From: Dryococelus australis
Taxonomy: Eukaryota; Arthropoda; Insecta; Phasmatodea; Phasmatidae
Direction of reading: 5' to 3'
Length of the DNA stretch: 64,000 nucleotides
NCBI GenBank assembly: GCA_029891345.1
Contig: CM057009.1
Location: 298,135,466-298,199,465, forward strand
The notes beneath the pieces are model-generated. The model worked only from the letters and a program-made list of their open reading frames with translations, did no database searches and was not told the origin of the DNA. Below are positions 24,471-36,689 of this stretch, one piece after another (position 1 is the first letter of the stretch; each line of letters opens with the position of its first letter). The position numbers were made by a program, and so were the translations under genes.

Positions 24471-24871
24471 ATCAATACAATGTATGCAATGCAGTTGTAC
24501 CTGGCAGTGGTGGTTTACCAAAATACACGAATTCATGGTACATTCTTGAAATGGTGGTCCTAGGAATCGCAGTGGATGCATGATGTCAGAGATGAAGCAC
24601 TCCTTATATCTGGCCCCAAACAAATGCACTGAAATCTTGTTTCATACTCATTTTGTGATCCATTGTTACTCAGATGGTCAGTATAAGGTCCGATGACATC
24701 CCCGCCATGTGTGGCTGAGAACTATTCAATTTGATGGGGTGACCACAACACTATTTTGTCAATGTGCTATGTGTGTCTAATTCAACTGCTCATGAGTGCA
24801 CATTACTTAGGGTAATGGTACCCTTAAAACAGTTGAACTTTTCAAAAATGAGAAATGAAACAGTGACACAC

Positions 24872-25010
24872 CTGCAGTGAAAGTAAAGTGTAACAACATC
24901 CTTGTCCACAGACATGATCAGCCAGAACTTGGGCAGTGATGGCAAGCGTGGTTCCAGGTCTTGAATCCAATCACACTCGTCTGCGGAGTCGCTGCTGTCC
25001 CCTTCATAGC
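24872..25010 (-). CDS. SZT2: SZT2 exon e
   Basis: The exon is 139 bp (2 + 45 codons + 2). It starts after a GTGTGTGCAG acceptor and ends at CAG|GTGTGT. The product begins with a GYEGDSSDSADE acidic stretch and then has LPKFWLIMSVDKDVVTLYFHCR, a hydrophobic beta-type segment similar in pattern to the W-L-x-x-x-H/D-x-V-x-x-x-F-H-x-R motif of SZT2. The AG left at its end pairs with the first G of the exon at 6863 to give arginine, even though the two exons are 18 kb apart. A Tc1 element end lies about 75 bp beyond the donor. Confidence 0.88.
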
Positions 25011-25450
25011 CTGCACACACAACTTTGCCATAGAAAACTTTCCTATGAGCATGTTGATTAAACAATATTTATATTTAAATACTGTACATCTATTAAATCA
25101 CAGGATGAGAGTATTTAATATTTATATTAAAATTACAGACATCTTTAAAACCACAGAACAGTGTAGAAAACAGCATTTACCCAGATATCTTATGCACTTT
25201 TTATTAACATTTTTAAGGTTTACTAGATATGATGAATAGGATATGTGGGGTAGCGTGTTTGTGCATATTTTTATGAACTTCTACATCTATACCAACATTG
25301 AAAGCATGGCATGAGAGATGCTATAGGATGAAAGTAGCTTAGTCATGTTTGTTTTGCAAATAAATACAGCTACTGGCTAAAGGGAGAAGGTTAAGAGTCA
25401 GAGGTAGCCCAACGGAGATATAGACAACAGAAACAGGATGCCCTCTCAGA

Positions 25451-25562
25451 AAAAAAAAAAAAGTGAGTGAGTGAGTGAGTGTGAGAGTGAGTGTGAGAGA
25501 GAGTGTGTGTGCGTGAGTGCACGCATGCGCATGTGCATGTGTGTGTGCATGTGCGTGTGTGG
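25451..25562. repeat. GAGT/GTGT microsatellite
   Basis: Twelve or so A, then (GTGA)n, (GAGA) and (GTGTGC)n runs. Confidence 0.95.
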
Positions 25563-25847
25563 AAACAGGTCATCCTCTCAAACTGTTTATTTTTAGATGT
25601 ACCATATCTAGCTTAAGGAGATGGGGGCACCTGACAACCCTCAACAGTTAAAAATCACTGGTTGGCATGCTCAAGTTGTGCTCAATATGCAGTTTGCATG
25701 TTGCATTAGCATTTCATACTGCAATATTTTTAAACATCTGATAAAGATTTATTTATAAGAAAACTAACATAGGCAATAAATAATTAAGTTACAGAAAATA
25801 TAGTTGGCCCACCATGCAATACTGTTTTTCTGTGCAAAGGCCGGGGC

Positions 25848-26110
25848 CATAGTGACTGAGCGGTTAGACTGCTCATCTCCCACAATGGCAAATCGGGCTC
25901 AATCCTCAGCCGGGTCACTCCCGGATTTTCACAAGTAGGAATCATGCAGGACTATGCTACTGGTAGGTGGGTTTTCTCTGAGATCTACCATTTCCCTGCC
26001 CTTACATTGTGGTGTTGCTCCATTCTCACCTCATGCCACCCTTATTAGCCCTCAAGACATTGTTGTTAACAGCCGCCCAAATCTCTCAACTTAACTCTCC
26101 AAAAAATCTA
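25848..26110 (+). repeat. tRNA-derived SINE
   Basis: The head GGGGCCATAGTGACTGAGCGG looks like a tRNA 5' end with an A box, followed by GGTTAGACTGCTCATCTCCC, and GGGCTCAATCCTC is a B box about 45 bp further on. A tRNA-unrelated body follows. The degenerate copy at 9467 has the same head. Confidence 0.65.
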
Positions 26111-26480
26111 TCTATCTGCTGTATAACTGCTCAACTTTTCAATTTTATGTAATGCAATGAACCAATATAAAAAAAAACTCATAAAAATAAATATTCAATC
26201 AACTTTTAGCTTCTCTAGTCTCTTCTCTTTTCTACACAAAATAAAACCTAACTGCCCATTCCCTCACCTTCCCACCTAAAAATTTGGCCCACCCTGCCCT
26301 AATGGCCAACCCCCCCTTATAGCCTGCCCTCCCGTTCATACACAAACAACCTCATACTGATGGGCCACTTTCTTTCTTCCCTCTGCTTTTCATGCCAAAG
26401 CTTGAAAGTGAAAAATTACTGTCTCTCACTGTTGGTGCCATGGAGAGGGAGGAATGCTGTGATGTCTTTGGAAGATCGTA

Positions 26481-28722
26481 CAGTAGAACCCTGATTTAAT
26501 GAGGCCTCATGGTGACAGAAAAACCTTACAAAATTGTTGACTTTGCAAAATCATTTCCAACCGATTTTGAACCCCCAAAACCCTGAAAATTGCATTAAAA
26601 TATCATTTTTTTTGGTGTAAAGACAGCTTTAATTGTCTATAATCACAAAAATAACATGTTTTTAAAAGGAAATATTAATTTATTTTAATAGGCAGACGTC
26701 TTCCGAATAATGTATACCCCAAAAGGCATATATAACTCTTCGTATCCACAAAAAAAATGTAAACTTCGGGTGCCAAGTCACTTTAACAAGTGCAAAGTGC
26801 ATTTCCTGTATGTTCTTGAAGGAAAATAAGACAATATATTAATGAAATATTATTGTAATTCAACAGCCTGATATAATGCGGGTGTTGGGGGACATAATTC
26901 AGACCTGCGTAATCGCTTTCTGCACTATTCCGGGAGAAACAGTAAATCTCTGGGTGAGGAAGAGGGGCCAGCATCAAAGCAAGAACTACTCAAATACAGT
27001 ATGTTCCAGGCAAAGGATAAATTTTTGCTACCAAGGACTGTGTTATTCACTGCATGTTTGTGTTTGTCACAAGCGTTGGAGGAGGTTTCCCCTCTCCCTT
27101 CGTTTGGAAGAACGTGAGAAAGGAAAGGGCACAAACTAAACACAAGGAATGCTATATGGTGGCAGGAGCGAGGCTGGGTAAGTGGGTCTAGGATACGACA
27201 GTCATAAAGAAAGAGGGGCGAATGAGGCAGTGTGTTCCAATTTTCCCTTGTTAACAAAATGATAATGTGACCCGCTTGTCTACAAAATCTATGATGTAAT
27301 TTTGTAATTTGCATTTTGTATGCTTTGAAGCTGACAAATTACAAAATACAAATTACCAAATCGCCACCACATTAGTTTCGCCTGTTTGAAATGTTTAAAT
27401 ACACATATAAGCTATGTTAATGGAATAAACCAATGTGTATTGTACATACACCAATCACTTCACAAAACAAGTTGCTGAAATATTCTTGAAATAGGAATTT
27501 TCTTATGAAACAATGTTTTGGCAATTAACAATTTTACATCATAATTTTTAAATTAAAATTTTTAATGACTCTCTTAACAACTTGCAGCAATGATTTATTT
27601 ATTTTAAGACTTTGTGGACTTTTAATTTTGGAATCATGAAAACACCAAAACAATAGCAGCATGGCGTGCTAGACAGTTCAATTTTGTGGTGTTACAAACA
27701 AACCTTACTAAATGCTAAATACAAATTACAAAAAACTAAACTCCAAAGGAATTAACACATGACCTGAGGAAGGGAATGTTTATTTTCCGGCACCTTGTCT
27801 AGTTTCTCCTTAGTACATCACTGTATGACACTTTCAGGATTGACATATTTTCTCGTGGCAACTTGTTTTCCATTTTATCCTATGTAATTAATTACTTTTG
27901 ACTTAAACTCGAATGCGTAACTTAACTTTTTTTTCCATCCACTATATACTTTCTTTCATATACTAATGTATCATGCTCATGCAAGAAAATCGATGAGCAG
28001 TGCAGAAACAGTGCAGCTAGCTATGCTGTACGACAGGTTTCCCTTGTTGGTCACCTCCTTTTTTTATTTCACGCATGTCAAATGCATGGCGACAAGCAAA
28101 CAAAGTGCTCACTCACATCCATTTATCCCCCTCCCATTCCTGAGCACGTTTATCCCTTCCCCTTCTCGCCACAGTTGAAATGTCAATCACCACACCCTTA
28201 CCCTGGGTAAAATACATTTTCTTTTCACAAGTATGTGTGGATCACAGCTGCTTGATACCATATGGTGTACACTGCACGTAAGTAAAGATATTGATTGCAA
28301 ACATTTATTCACATAAAAATTGGATTACGAGGGATTCTTTCATCAAAGATTAACTGCATAAATACCATGTTGATAAATTGGTTAAGTATAAGAGAAGGCA
28401 ATCTAAGCCTTAGTTTAGCACCTACAGAATTTGCCTTTCTTTGCAGCAGCATTGCACCAGGCACACAGAACTGACTCTGGAAGAACAAACAATATCAGCT
28501 GTAAAATTAATTCGGTGAACAACTGCAAACTCTGCGTTTGTCCTCTCTCAAATAGATAAAATATGTCAATGCCCACTCCTTCCATCCCCTCCTCTGACTT
28601 CTCTACATCCTACCATCCACTGGTCTTAAAGACCTCATGCTTTTCACTCATTTAATTATTCAGGCTGAGGGACATAAATTCACCTGCAGTAATATGAGCC
28701 CCAGTATTCCGGGCTTCTACTG
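26481..28722. mobile_element. Possible pogo/Tigger-like non-autonomous element
   Basis: CAGTAGAACCCTGATTTAATG at 26481 matches the pogo-type terminus. The complement at 28722 reads CAGTAGAAGCCCGGAATACT. A TA flanks the left side only. Related AT-rich modules (26650-26900 and 28750-28880) occur inside and outside, so the borders are uncertain. No transposase is present. Confidence 0.3.
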
Positions 28723-28879
28723 TTCCTCAAAATGACATGACCACCCCTAGTTACAAATATAAAATGTGCGAAGTTTGTTTCCAGTAGCTTATTGAGAACA
28801 AATAAGGCAATGTATTAATGAAAATTGTTTCAATTCAATAGACAAACATCTTGTGAATAAAAGATACTCCAGATTGGTT

Positions 28880-29760
28880 TAGACTGTTTATGGTAAAGTG
28901 AGCACTTTTAAGGCCCTGGTTACTTTTTTTCTCTCCCCATTCTCTGGCAGCCACATTTTGAACTCTGTACATGGAAGATAAGTGGTGAAATATTTTTTCT
29001 TAAATTAGGAAGTGAATATAGAGGATGTATAAGATATGCAAGTAAATATGGTAATTACTGACTGCAATAATGATACCATGTAAAAATACTAAATTATTCT
29101 CTTTCATCAACATAGTCTGAGGATGTTTTAAGTTACAGCTGACAAGCTCTGACTTCACTGGTAGTTAATCAGTGTCAGTCAGCAGTAAAGTGACAGTTAT
29201 TAGTAACCAACAAATATTTATACCTGGAAGTGACTGGGTAGTTTTGGAACACTCAGTAGTGATATACATTTCAATAAAAGAAAAAGACTAAATTATGAAT
29301 TCCACAGCTGATTTAGACATGATACTTATTTGAAAGACTGTTTTACATATAGAAAACTTGGTTTAATGCACATTTGCAGGGTATACTGTTGTAACGTTTT
29401 GACATGAATAAAATTTTAAGCTTAGTCTTTCACTGCTCTTACACGTAAATTTCATAATAAGTATTTAATATTTAAATCTTTATCTGCATGCCTGTAAATA
29501 TCTTTAGAGAACACATGTCTTAGATCATAAGCCAATGGCTGATTTTATTGGCAATGCATTCCCTCCAGAATTACGATAAATCCAGTGTTATACTCATTCT
29601 AGGCTAACACACGGTGCTACCCAGCAACTTGCGAATGACTGCCAGTGACCATCAGTGCTCATCAGCTGTACCACAAACACAGTTGACCTTACTGTAACTA
29701 CTGAGCAATGAAATCTCTGTATATCAGAATAGGACATTAGGATGATTTTTGCAATCTAAC
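28880..29760. other. Intronic AT-rich sequence, no gene seen
   Basis: No repeats, splice-bounded open frames or familiar protein words were recognised. Confidence 0.5.
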
Positions 29761-29877
29761 AAATTATTATGAACCACAGTGATGCTAAATATCTTGAACA
29801 TGTAGAGTTATAGCACCTTTTGTATCCCTCACTTGAAACAGACTGTCGCTGAAACAATAAAATAACAAACAAATTAC

Positions 29878-30050
29878 CATCCTCTGTTCCATGAGTACTC
29901 TCCACAATGCTAGATACTTCACTGCGGTAGCCAATTGCCTGGTGCCGTTTCTGCCACAGCACCGCACACAAGCGTGATGGTGACATCTTCTGCTCCATGC
30001 TGTAGCTGTGGCTTCGTTTTAGTTCCAACATTCCGTCATCCAGCGTTGTC
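29878..30050 (-). CDS. SZT2: SZT2 exon d
   Basis: The exon is 173 bp (1 + 57 codons + 1). It completes an AGG arginine codon with exon c and ends in G, which completes a glycine codon with exon e. The acceptor is TTGTGCAG|G and the donor ATG|GTAATT. The encoded segment (TLDDGMLELKRSHSYSMEQ, then LCAVLWQKRHQ and SSIVESTHGTED) is Ser-rich and partly helical. No catalytic residues are expected, because SZT2 is a scaffold. Both junction phases fit, which supports a continuous transcript. Confidence 0.82.
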
Positions 30051-30589
30051 CTGCACAATCCACTCAATCACACCTATTATGCTTGGAAACTGCTTAGCAT
30101 AACAAAAACTGCAGTTACCATACTAAAATGCAGAGTTTTCACATTCTGAATGCTGTCATTAGGATAGTTAAAGCATCAACATGAACTGAAAATTAACCAA
30201 TCTAACCAATTATATAGTGATAGTTTGCTATTTTTGACTGAGAATAGAATAAAACTTAAGCTGTAAAATGAATTACCCTTGAGAAACAGATAAGTAGCAA
30301 TATAGCATTCTGCAATGAAGCAGTAATTAGTGACGGTGCCCCTCTACTAGGTAAAAATACTTCTAATTCTCTAAGTTTTCCTGAGACTATGTATGTAGGT
30401 GGTTGAACATGGGATCATATTCCAATTACCAAAAACATTGCACCTGTAATCAAAGGCAGTCTGTTGCAGTCATTTTCATTGTCCCTGTGTTTGTGTATGC
30501 ATTTGTTCTAGCCATTGTGTTTGCCTGTGTTGCCTTTTTTTTTTTGGCATATTATTAACAGAGAAGAGGCATGTACTGGTCAAGACTGT

Positions 30590-31522
30590 TGTTCATGGGA
30601 AAAATGAAGCAGTAAAGGTTTCTTTTAACACTTCTTGCAAGAGAATTTTGACATACATCGCTGGGCAATATGGAGGGGTTTAAAGCAATTAAAACACAAA
30701 GACTGGTCGTTAACAAGCTTAATTCTATCATCAACTGGTGTTGACAGAAACTATCACATTTATGGCGAGCATGATTTCCCTTGCTCAATGTAAGCGTTAT
30801 TTCAGGATAGGTAAATTATCTGCCCTTAGTGCGCTTAAATTTTCCTGCACTGTACTGACAGCATGACAATGATTCTGTGTAGTTGCTATCCACAGCTGGT
30901 AAATGCAGATTTTTCTGAATATGAATAGTGGCAGTAAACCTCAAGTTTTTATATTTTTTCTTGAATGAAGACCAAACCAAATCATAATTATCATTTGTTA
31001 GTGGTAGCTTACTTACTAGTTCTCGCAACTTGTCCTTCAGACAACCAATGATGTATTGGAGCTTCTGTATGTTACTGAGAGAAGATTCTTGATGCACAAT
31101 GTATTTGAAAAGCTCTGCAAAGGAAGCCCACTCAGCCCTATTGCATGAGAAAGTAGGTAGCTGCAATGGCTGTAAAACTGCATGAAGACATGTCTCATGT
31201 GAAACTAACCGAGATTCTCTGACCATGCATCTATTATGTGCTATCCGAAGTTGCCTAAAAGCTTTTCAAAATTTACAAAAGCCTCCTTCAATTCCTTAAC
31301 TGTTTGTATTTCGGCTTTTGGTGAGACTGCACATAAAGCAAAGCAGTTTGCTAAGAATTCGTCCTTTTTCTCTGCAATTTCCTGAAATGCTACTGAAAAC
31401 ACTTCTAGCTTATCAGGGTTGCTTTTGACTTTGTTTAGAATAGCACTAACTTCATTAATTTTATCCATGCCACAATTGAAAATGAGTTGCATGTCTGTTG
31501 TTGATGCTGCCATTGCGACCAT
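30590..31522 (-). pseudogene. BEL/Pao gag fragment
   Basis: The minus strand starts at 31522 with a helical N-terminal gag piece (MVAMAASTTDMQLIFN..., 93 aa). 31226-30816 follows with LQLPTFSCNRAEWASFAELF, IQKLQYIIGCLKDKLRELV and LPLTNDNYDLVWSSFKKKY, the DUF1759 gag core. Frameshifts follow, and a CCHC knuckle (CFNCFKPLHIAQRC) near 30690-30650. No pol is present. It sits in the intron between SZT2 exons c and d. It is distinct from, but related to, the plus-strand copy at 39.4 kb. Confidence 0.85.
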
Positions 31523-31689
31523 TACAAGCGCGGACTCTTGTTGTTTACATTTACACCTGCCGTAATTCCACTTTCACAAGAATGTAATTATGCGTCTGGT
31601 TGCTAGCATCTCGATCTGGCCCAGAGGACCACAAAATGTTCAATGATTGTGATGGGCAGTGCCACGTCACTGCACGTCTTGGAATAATT

Positions 31690-31815
31690 ATCAACTTGAA
31701 ACTAATAAAAACACTTTTAAAAATTAATGGGGTGGACCATGTCGTGCACACCCTTGAACAAGTAAAACCACTCTTAAAATTAATGGGGTGGGCCACGCCG
31801 CACACACACTTGAAT
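31690..31815. repeat. Two-copy tandem repeat of about 60 bp
   Basis: The unit has ACTTTTAAAAATTAATGGGGTGG, then CCATGTCGTGCACACCCTTGAA. The second copy differs at several sites. It lies in the leader or LTR of the BEL gag fragment. Confidence 0.7.
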
Positions 31816-31822
31816 AATTAAA

Positions 31823-34000
31823 ATAATTACGTACTAGCAGGCGGACCTTGTCAATATTCACCATTTCCAAAAAAAAAAAAAACTCACTGTGTTTGGTTGT
31901 GGTTTGTGTGGCGTACTGTCCGATACACGTTGATTTTGAGGTATAGAAACCTCCCATGCGACTTGAAACTCTAATATAACTCACTTGTAATGTTCTCGCC
32001 GACTTCACATCACTTTAAAAAGACTTTGAAAACCCTGGGTTGCCGAGAAAATAACTGTTAATGTCCTCGCATATTTTCACGTGCGGTAGCAACCAGACCT
32101 GTGTTGTGGACTGGTGTTTCAGTGATTTGTTACTGGAGTGCAGCACCGTTGACGGCAAGCACAGAGAGCTGCCTGCCATGGTGTGTGGACTGCCCAAAAC
32201 AATGACGTCTGGTTATGCCGTTTCCGGCAACTTGGTCAAGAGGCCGGAAGTTTGATGACATACTGTAATATTATTGGTGTTTGACATTTCAATTAGTTAA
32301 AACCCCCTGAGGGAAATAAGTGTCCGTTGTGTCTGTTCACCACATTTGGTAACATCAACTGCCATTCGTTGTGATTAGCTTGATCCCTCCTAGGAGTAAT
32401 TGAAAGCCCAATGATTTCTTGGAAACTCGGGGTTTTTGAAGGGAAATTAATTTGATTGGTAGCGCAGAAGGGCGGACTTGTGTATTTAATGCCTGTGCAC
32501 GCTGCCATCGGGGTCAGTTCAGTGGCCTCGAGGGGGCAAGCTTCTACCAGAGATAAGTTGCATTCTTATTTGATACGAACACGTAGGCTCCTCAAGTGAA
32601 CAGGTCCCTTATGTCACTTTGACATTAGGCGAGGGCCATGCTGGCCGGAATTTATAAGTATTTTTAAAGTTTTGTGAAATGTTGGCTTTTAGCCAAAAAT
32701 TTGATAGTGTTACCTTGTGTAACCTGAGGTTTTGTAAACTTATAAGGACAATAGTGAATATGTCGTAACCAAGATGTTACGTAGTTGTAACCACTTGTAA
32801 CTAAAACCACTTGTAACCAAGACCATTTGAAACCAAAGGCAATAAAAATCTTAGCTTTTTGCAACCCAGTAGGCGATATGCGAGACTCTATGTATGTACG
32901 TATGACTGGTGAATGTTTTTAAGAGAAAACTTTATGAAATTTAGGGCTTTTGTAAAAATCACATTTACTTGCGGGAGTTACGGCTGGCATTGCAGGGCAG
33001 TTACTCCCATCCACTTGGGATTGCAAGTAGATATGCAGCAAAGAGTGAGGTTACCAGGTTCAGTTAGTGATGACCAGAACTGTGTTACCAAATTGGTTAG
33101 TTCCTGGCGTAGGAACTAAAAATTATTTAGTAATATCAAGAGTAAATGTAGGTGCGACAGAAATAAAGCTGCCATTTTGTAATAATGGTAATTTAGGGTC
33201 ACTCACCCAGTATATTTTGTGAAGCCCTTTTGTTTTTTTACTCACTGAAATGGCCAGTAAAGGGCATAAACATAAACTGTATGAAAAATTTGCTGAATAA
33301 CAGCAAATGTATTTGGTACCTTAAGTATCTGGTTGCATTTTACTCTATATTTTGGCAACCTGTCTTTTTATGTAAATGTTTTAGTAAATTTGTTATATAT
33401 GGGAGAGGAAAATAATGTTCACTTTTACATTCCACGTAGATGTTGAAAACTGGATGATTATTGAATATATGGTTGTGGAGCTATACTTTGTATCTTCAGG
33501 TATTGATACATGTCAACTACCTGCAACACACTGCAATTTTAGTGAGTTCTGAGATTTGTACAATCTACCAATTAGCTCTTCAGTAACCATGGGTGTGAAG
33601 CGAGCTATAATGGAGACAAAAACCAAGGTGGTGGGGAAACAGAATTTTGTGTATTGAGATGAATGTGTTAAATCTTTGAAAATGGTAACATGCACGAGTT
33701 ATTAACAGAAACTGAACGCTGCAATGGGAGAGTTTTCCATGTTAGAATGCCATAAAATAGCCTGCACTACGGTGTGTACTAAAACGAATATACATGCAAA
33801 AGCCGAACTTTATCATTGCTATTCAGTAACTGTAAGTATTACTTCAGGTATAAACTTTTTTTTACATTTAACAAGGAAAATTTATCAACTGCATCAGTTT
33901 GTTGCACCAATATATTTCCAGAATAAGATACACCACATGACATACTACGTAACAAACTGGCAAATTAAAATGTTTGATTAAATAACCACATCAGGAACAC
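31823..34000. other. Intron c/d remainder, no gene seen
   Basis: Includes short ACCACTTGTAAC-type repeats at 32765-32840. ORFs here are short and unrelated to known proteins. Confidence 0.5.
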
Positions 34001-34022
34001 AATTAGTTAAAAAACAACATAC

Positions 34023-34326
34023 CTGGCTTGATTTTCATATGCTGTTAAGCTCAATGATGGGGACACTGTCATTGAAAAGAGCTCCTGTGTTGGACTGTTA
34101 GTCTTCATGCTAGTGAGCTGAAAGTTCTGCCTGTCAGTTGGGGGTGCAGGGGCATCTTCGGACTTTGGTTTGCCCAGATCACTTACTTCAGGGTGCATGT
34201 CATCATTAGCATCTGTTTCTTCTGCGGTACTCAAGGATTTGAAAGCAATCTCTTGCAAAAGTGTGCTGTTTTTAAACTCTTCTGCATTTGAAAATATGCC
34301 AGTCAGTGTGTGAATATTTTCATCAC
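34023..34326 (-). CDS. SZT2: SZT2 exon c
   Basis: The exon is 304 bp, entered after one base and left after two. The acceptor is TTATTTCAG|GT and the donor AG|GTATGTT. It encodes about 101 residues of low-complexity acidic, Ser/Thr/Pro-rich sequence (for example EETDANDDMHPEVSD and APAPPTDRQ), probably a disordered linker. It ends in a more ordered SLSLTAYENQ. Assignment rests mainly on phase and on the strong exons on both sides, because linker regions of SZT2 are poorly conserved. The end of a hAT transposon lies only about 330 bp upstream, at 34655. Confidence 0.8.
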
Positions 34327-34654
34327 CTGAAATAAATTTAATTACTATTGTTAGTGTCTTGCATTATGCTTAAATAAAACTAATGACATAAGGAAATTTA
34401 TGCCTGTAATCCTACCGCATATACAAGTAGTACAAGTTCATGTATAATTGATCAGTCTCTGTTGTTTTCTTTATATATAAAAATAATTACCTAAGCCTGC
34501 TTTTTACACACACAAATATAACCTAACTATTATCATCAAATATGATTGAACTAGTCTGCAGTAAAATGTGGTTGAAATTACATTTATTATGAAACAAAAA
34601 AAACTCAATAAATGTCAGTATTTATATTCTAAAATAAGTAGGGCTGGGTTGAGT

Positions 34655-36500
34655 CAGGGCCGAATTTAACAACTGGCGGACCTCTGGGCCCAAGGAAATA
34701 TTTAACCCCCCCCCCCCCCCCCTTTTCACAAAATATCACATAACTGACACAACACATATTTATTCACAGTTTGTCAAACAATAAAACACTTTTAACCAAC
34801 AGGTAAGTGGTTTACATCTTGCTATTTCATTTGTAATTTTTTTTTATAACATCATCATAGTCCAGTTTCACAGTTAAATCATTTTCATTTACAAGCACAG
34901 AGAGTTGCACCAAGTGTTGTTGAGTTTGTGATGAACGCAAATAATTTCTAACTCTTGCAAGTGCTGAGAAAGACTTTTCGGCTGAACAGTTTGTATCATG
35001 AGTACATAAATAAATCTTCAAAGCAATTTGAACATTTGGATACAAGCCATAAAGATTTTTAAAGATCAGAAGTTTGTTTAAGTTTTGTAAAGAAATGCTA
35101 CATGTTCCCTCCTCTACGAGAAAACTCTTGAGATGTATACACACTGCTCCGAATGTTTCTTCTACGTCAGAAGGATACATCTGTTGCAATATGTCAGCTG
35201 ATTTGTAAATCTGACCAGGATTAGTGTCTGTGAGATGAGATAAAAATGAGAATCTTTCTAAAAATTCTTTGTAAACAGACATTCGAGTAGTCAATTCTGT
35301 TGTAAATTTGCCTAATATTATCACATAACTGAGCTGCAGGACAGAACTTACATGATTTTACTTTTTTTAGAGCGCATTCACTTTCAGATCCTGATTCATC
35401 AAAAAATCTCTTAGGCTTCTTAATTCGTTTAGGCTTAAATTTTTTTATTTCTTCATCTCATTGACTGCTTTAAAATTTTCTGTTCCCAATACTTTCATAA
35501 ACATCAAATGATGCTTTCATTTCATTCACAAATGTAATGAAGGAATTATACAAGTAAACAACAGTACCAACATCCATTTCTTCTGACTAATTTTTCACTA
35601 ACAGAATTAATTATTTCCAGAATAGCTCCCCACACTGCAGCCATGAAAGTCATTTCAGAACAAACCAACTTTATCAAAATTCCCTTTGCCTCTTGCCTAG
35701 TGACCGACTTTTCATTTTTAGCTTCTTTTAATAATTTCAGTGCTCTGATAATTGCTTCAAAATCAGTATTGAGATTTTTGCAAAGCTTCTTCTTGTGCAG
35801 ACCACCTTGTTCCAAAGTGTTTTGAGTGAAAGGTTTCCTTGTTTGAAAAAAGACTAAAATTTTCTAGTGATGGGTTGATGGAGAAAAAAAATTATATAAA
35901 TTTTGTAGAAAATTAAAAAAATTAATGGCTAGCCTATAAGAAGTTGCAGAGCTTGACCCAACTAAAGTAAGTGAGTGAGCTGAACATGGTAATGCTGCCT
36001 TTTTAAATAGGCACGATGATATGAAGTAATGTCTCACAATTATTAGTCGTAAATGTGTTCGTTTAGAAATTTAATTTAATTTCATAACCTAAACAGAGCT
36101 TAATGACACTGACATGTTGCGCCAGCATATTGCAAATTGTTATTGTTTTGGAGTGAAACAAATATGAATACAAGAGTAATGTTTGCATACATCTTTTGTT
36201 ATTGTTTAAATCACATAAAATTTTTATGTCTCGTTTTGAGTACAAACAGTACTAGAACTGTTTCTCGCAAAGTTTTAAAGACTCAGTACAAATTTTGCAT
36301 GTGTTGACATCAATATTTTTGTAAAAAAATTTGCATTTAACATTTATAATTTCCCAACAATTTTTTTTTCCCCATTATTTTTACAACAGCTGAGCTAGTG
36401 TACAATTTATTCTATTGCAAATTATCACATTTTTTGCCGCCTCCATAAATTTGCCGAGCTGGTCCTGGGCCCATAAAACCCATGCCTAAATATGGCCCTG
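34655..36500 (-). mobile_element. hAT transposon with perfect 8-bp target duplication
   Basis: It begins CAGGGCCGAATTTAAC and ends (complement) CAGGGCCATATTTAGG, flanked by identical GGTTGAGT at 34647-34654 and 36501-36508. The CAGGGCC-ATTTA terminus is typical of hAT elements encoding ZMYM1/TTF-type transposases. At 1846 bp it is shorter than autonomous members (usually above 3 kb). A poly-C run lies at 34707-34722. Confidence 0.92.
34827..35815 (-). pseudogene. hAT transposase remnant (C-terminal dimerisation region)
   Basis: 34827-35324 encodes LYPNVQIALKIYLCTHDTNCSAEKSFSALARVRNYLRS and VQLSVLVNEND, the hAT dimerisation domain (AE-x-SFS-x-L-x-x-x-x-x-x-LR pattern). 35546-35815 gives an upstream helical part (EAIIRALKLLKEAK). 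The zinc finger and the N-terminal half are missing and the frames are broken near 35350-35540. Confidence 0.85.
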
Positions 36501-36689
36501 GGTTGAGTATGCATTTTCACAGATTCCGATTCCAGGTTCAATTCCTCATTTTTGATTCTTGATTCTAAGTATTTAGATTATTAAAATTATTTCACAGGAA
36601 AACATTCGTTTTTGGTAAATTCTGAGTACAGTGATATTATTGGTTGACGTATGTCCCTTTCTACCATATAATGACTATGCCTCATCCAG

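Larger units (their letters stand above)
21746..24797 (-). mobile_element. Tc1-like DNA transposon, split by a nested hAT-like insertion
   Basis: Transposase pieces on the minus strand: RTTISRMYHEFVYFGKP (about 24590-24520) resembles the N-terminal HTH. VTADRKAIVQQIIHQCN and YTIHNHLLTMGYKSHCPTR (22449-22260) follow, then WPPRSPNLKPIEHIWDAAERDV (22008-21943), the catalytic C-terminal block. GAGCAGTTGAATTAGA at 21752 and its complement at 24780 are probable terminal inverted repeats. Frame breaks show it is dead. A 1986-bp element sits inside it. Confidence 0.75.
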
